Below the pieces are notes generated by a model, which had not been told where the DNA came from, searched no databases, and worked only from the letters and a program-made list of their open reading frames with translations. Below, one piece after another: positions 60,354 to 62,219 of a stretch of 62,219 bases of DNA. This DNA comes from Actinomycetospora sp. TBRC 11914. Lineage in GTDB: Bacteria > Actinomycetota > Actinomycetes > Mycobacteriales > Pseudonocardiaceae. How positions within the stretch are numbered: the first letter of the stretch is position 1; each line of letters opens with the position of its first letter. The DNA is taken from the NCBI RefSeq assembly GCF_012933465.1, contig NZ_JABBND010000027.1, positions 1-62,219 on the forward strand. The letters run 5' to 3'. A program made the position numbers and the translations under genes.

Positions 60354-62219
60354 TCAGAAGTCGGGGTCGTGGTCGTAGGGGCTGGGTGGGGTCTGGGGTG
60401 CGGTGTGGGTAGTGGCCTGGGTCAGGCGGGCGGCGGTGGTGCAGGCGGGGTCGGTGAGGTGGCCGTGCTGGTTGCGGCGGGCCGCCCACGGCGGGGGTGT
60501 GCGCGGCGGTGGGGTGTAGACGAGGTCGGGGATGCTCATCGGCGCCTCGGTCGGGGCCAGGGGGGCGGGCGCGGGCTTGTACCGCGCGGCGGTGACGGTG
60601 TGGGTGGTGCCGGTCGGGGCGCTCCAGAGGAAGGTGCCGGGCTCGGGCTGGGTCAGCGCCCAGTCGGGGTGTTCGTGTTTGAGCCGGTGGTGGGATTCGC
60701 AGAGCGCGCCGAGGTTGCTCGCGAGGGTGGGGCCGCTGTGGAGCCAGTCGCGGGTGTGGTCGAGGTCGGCGCGTAGCGCGGGCCGGTCGCAGCCGGGGAA
60801 GCGGCAGGTCTGGTCGCGGGCGGTGATCCAGGCGGCGAGCTCGGCGCCGGGGTGGCGCCGGCGGCTCTCGGCGTGGGTGTTCGCGGGGTGTTCGGTGGTG
60901 GGGCGGGCGCGGGCCCGGGCGAGCGCGGCGTGGGCGGTGGTGAGCAGGGTGGCGTCGCGGCCGAGGTGCTCGGTGGGGTCGAGGTCGTCGAGGGTGTGGG
61001 TGTGGGCGGTGAGTTCGACGACTTGTTTGCGGTGCCGGCCGCGGCGCCGGGCGCCGCGGGCCCCGAGTGGGGGCAGGGTCAGGACGTGTTCGAGGTGGCC
61101 GTCGGGGTCGTAGAGCAGGAGGCGGGTGGCGGCCCCGTCGCGGGTGCGGGCGAGGTGGCGGGCGGTGGAGGCGACGACGGTGCCGTAGCCGGGGACCTCG
61201 CCGGGGCGCTGGTCGCGGCGCAGCAGCGTGGTCAGCTCCAGGCGCACCGCCACCCCGGACCGGAACGCCACCGGCGCCCTGCCGGACCTGCCTTCCGCTC
61301 CCGGGTGCTCCCCGGGACCGTCAGGGGGAGGCTCCCCGTCCTCCAGCGACCCCGGATCGGACCCCACCCCGCCCGGCTCGTGCCCGCCCGGCTCGTGCTC
61401 GGTGGGCTCGTTCTCGTGGTCGCGAGGGCTGGGCTGGTGGTCGGGGTCCTCCGGGGTGTGGTGGTCCTGCGTGTCGCGGTCCGGCGAGGTCTCGTGGCGA
61501 GCGCCGTCGGCGGCGTGGGCTGCAGGTCCGTGGCCGTCTGCGCCGCCGCTCGTGCCGGGGCCGCGCCCGTCGGAGCCCGAGCCGCCGCAGCCGTGGCCGT
61601 GGTCGTTCGGGGTGCGCTCGTCGAGGTCGCCGTCGTCGGTGCCGCGCTGGCCGGGGCCGGGGCCGGGGCCGGCGTCGGTGTGGGCGTCGGTGTGGGCGCG
61701 GGCCCCAGGGCCGTGCTGCGGACGGTTCCTGTCAGGGGCGCTCGGGCCACCAGCAGCAGAGCCGTCGTTGTTCGGGTCCTCGTCGGCACCGCCATCGCGC
61801 GGGGGGTCGTCGGGACCCGCGCCGCCAGCCGCGTCGTCCGGACCGGCGCCGGGCCCGGCGCCGCCCGCGCCGTCCTCGGGACCGGCAGCACGAGGACCGC
61901 TGTCGTCAGGACCGCTGTCGTCAGGACCGCTGTCGTCAGGACCGCTGTCGTCAGGACCGCTGTCGTCAGGACCGCTGTCGTCAGGACCGCTGTCGTCAGG
62001 ACCGTCGTCGGGCCCGCTGTCGTCGGGCCCGCTGTCGTCGGGCCCGCTGTCGTCGGGCCCGCTGTCGTCGGGCCCGCTGTCGTCGGGTCCGTCGTCGTCG
62101 GGCCCGTGGCCGGATCTGTTGGGGGTGAGGAGTTCTTCGGTGAGGGTGGTGATGATGGTGGTGTCGTCGGCGCCGACCAGGTCGGGGTGCAGCAGCCGCA
62201 GGTAGACGTGCGCCTCGGC
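60354..62219 (-). CDS. DUF222/13E12-like HNH endonuclease with tandem SGPDD repeats, 5' end beyond window
   Basis: 621 visible residues, open to the right edge. The first visible residues, AEAHVYLRLLHPDLVGADDT, are DUF222-like. A low-complexity insert follows, mostly Gly/Pro/Asp/Ser, including two blocks of SGPDD pentapeptides (seven plus five exact copies with variants). The C-terminal HNH domain is DQTCRFPGCDRPALRADLDH, NLGALCESHHRLKHEH: the HNH set with CxxC/CxxHH zinc ligands. These genes are multicopy in actinobacteria (13E12 repeat family in mycobacteria), of unknown role, possibly mobile or in DNA breakage. The real start is outside the window. Confidence 0.85.
   Translation of the reverse strand, partial: AEAHVYLRLLHPDLVGADDTTIITTLTEELLTPNRSGHGPDDDGPDDSGPDDSGPDDSGPDDSGPDDSGPDDGPDDSGPDDSGPDDSGPDDSGPDDSGPDDSGPDDSGPRAAGPEDGAGGAGPGAGPDDAAGGAGPDDPPRDGGADEDPNNDGSAAGGPSAPDRNRPQHGPGARAHTDAHTDAGPGPGPGQRGTDDGDLDERTPNDHGHGCGGSGSDGRGPGTSGGADGHGPAAHAADGARHETSPDRDTQDHHTPEDPDHQPSPRDHENEPTEHEPGGHEPGGVGSDPGSLEDGEPPPDGPGEHPGAEGRSGRAPVAFRSGVAVRLELTTLLRRDQRPGEVPGYGTVVASTARHLARTRDGAATRLLLYDPDGHLEHVLTLPPLGARGARRRGRHRKQVVELTAHTHTLDDLDPTEHLGRDATLLTTAHAALARARARPTTEHPANTHAESRRRHPGAELAAWITARDQTCRFPGCDRPALRADLDHTRDWLHSGPTLASNLGALCESHHRLKHEHPDWALTQPEPGTFLWSAPTGTTHTVTAARYKPAPAPLAPTEAPMSIPDLVYTPPPRTPPPWAARRNQHGHLTDPACTTAARLTQATTHTAPQTPPSPYDHDPDF
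61896..62106. repeat. 15-bp coding tandem repeats
   Basis: About fourteen 15-bp units: one block of CTGTCGTCAGGACCG, then a block of CTGTCGTCGGGCCCG, with one 12-bp unit between them. They encode SGPDD on the minus strand inside the HNH gene. Unit identity within blocks is nearly perfect, so copy number is probably variable. Confidence 0.9.

Noticed and set aside
61896..62106. CRISPR-like array
   Set aside because: The 15-bp units are contiguous, in frame and translate as SGPDD. There are no spacers, so it is a coding minisatellite.

Overview
The window is chromosomal DNA of a very GC-rich actinomycete. The markers are mycothiol synthase (mshD), a deazaflavin (F420-type) nitroreductase, an LLM flavin oxidoreductase, DUF3073, an RsiG-type c-di-GMP effector, HelR, GTG starts and many leaderless -10/start-codon fusions. 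Gene order follows Mycobacterium tuberculosis Rv0787A-Rv0823c (purS, purQ, purL, Rv0807, purF, purM, Rv0810c, Rv0811c, Rv0813c, sseC2, cysA2, thiX, Rv0818, mshD, pst/phoT, phoY2, Rv0822c, Rv0823c). I infer a member of the Pseudonocardiales, for example Pseudonocardia or Actinomycetospora. The genus is a guess.

Left half (1-38.8 kb), conserved core. Purine synthesis genes purS-purQ, purL and purF-purM are interleaved with an SCP-like protein, a methyltransferase and a PAS-GGDEF-EAL protein. Then come DUF2945, DUF3073, RsiG, a PLP dehydratase, YgfZ and a Nur-like Fur regulator (the last three genes overlap by 4 bp each), two envelope or coiled-coil proteins, nitrobindin, the cysA2-sseC sulfur operon with a cysteine-rich leader peptide, a ThiX-like thioredoxin, a GlnR-like regulator, mshD, the pstSCAB phosphate transporter with a PHO box, convergent phoU, an LCP cell-wall ligase, a diguanylate cyclase, a lipoprotein, a Dus tRNA-dihydrouridine synthase, a sigma factor, a mycothiol-dependent-type enzyme, a metallo-beta-lactamase/Rieske fusion and a PHP phosphoesterase. 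Several tail-to-tail junctions in this half hold repeated palindromic elements that look like bidirectional terminators.

Middle (38.8-43.4 kb). A strong promoter drives a short structured transcript carrying a 12-codon ORF (candidate ncRNA). A CxxC protein and an L,D-transpeptidase follow. tRNA-Lys(TTT) is the attachment site of a decayed 2.7-kb integrated element: 38-bp att repeats, a frameshifted tyrosine integrase, an excisionase remnant and one MmpS-like secreted cargo gene.

Right part (43.4-62.2 kb), accessory. It holds a DODA-type dioxygenase, a Tat-exported polysaccharide deacetylase, RidA, an LLM oxidoreductase, acetoacetyl-CoA synthetase and a DUF6777-like membrane protein. Next is a two-gene islet of low GC with TTA codons (membrane protein plus solute-binding lipoprotein, no permease). 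It ends with a TetR/deazaflavin-reductase divergent pair, helR with an upstream rifamycin-associated element (RAE), a DEAD-box helicase apparently starting at ATC, an SDR, and a DUF222/HNH endonuclease gene with a tandem pentapeptide insert cut by the window edge.

Themes: c-di-GMP (two GGDEF proteins plus RsiG), phosphate and sulfur/cysteine control, leaderless transcription, and repetitive terminator-like elements.
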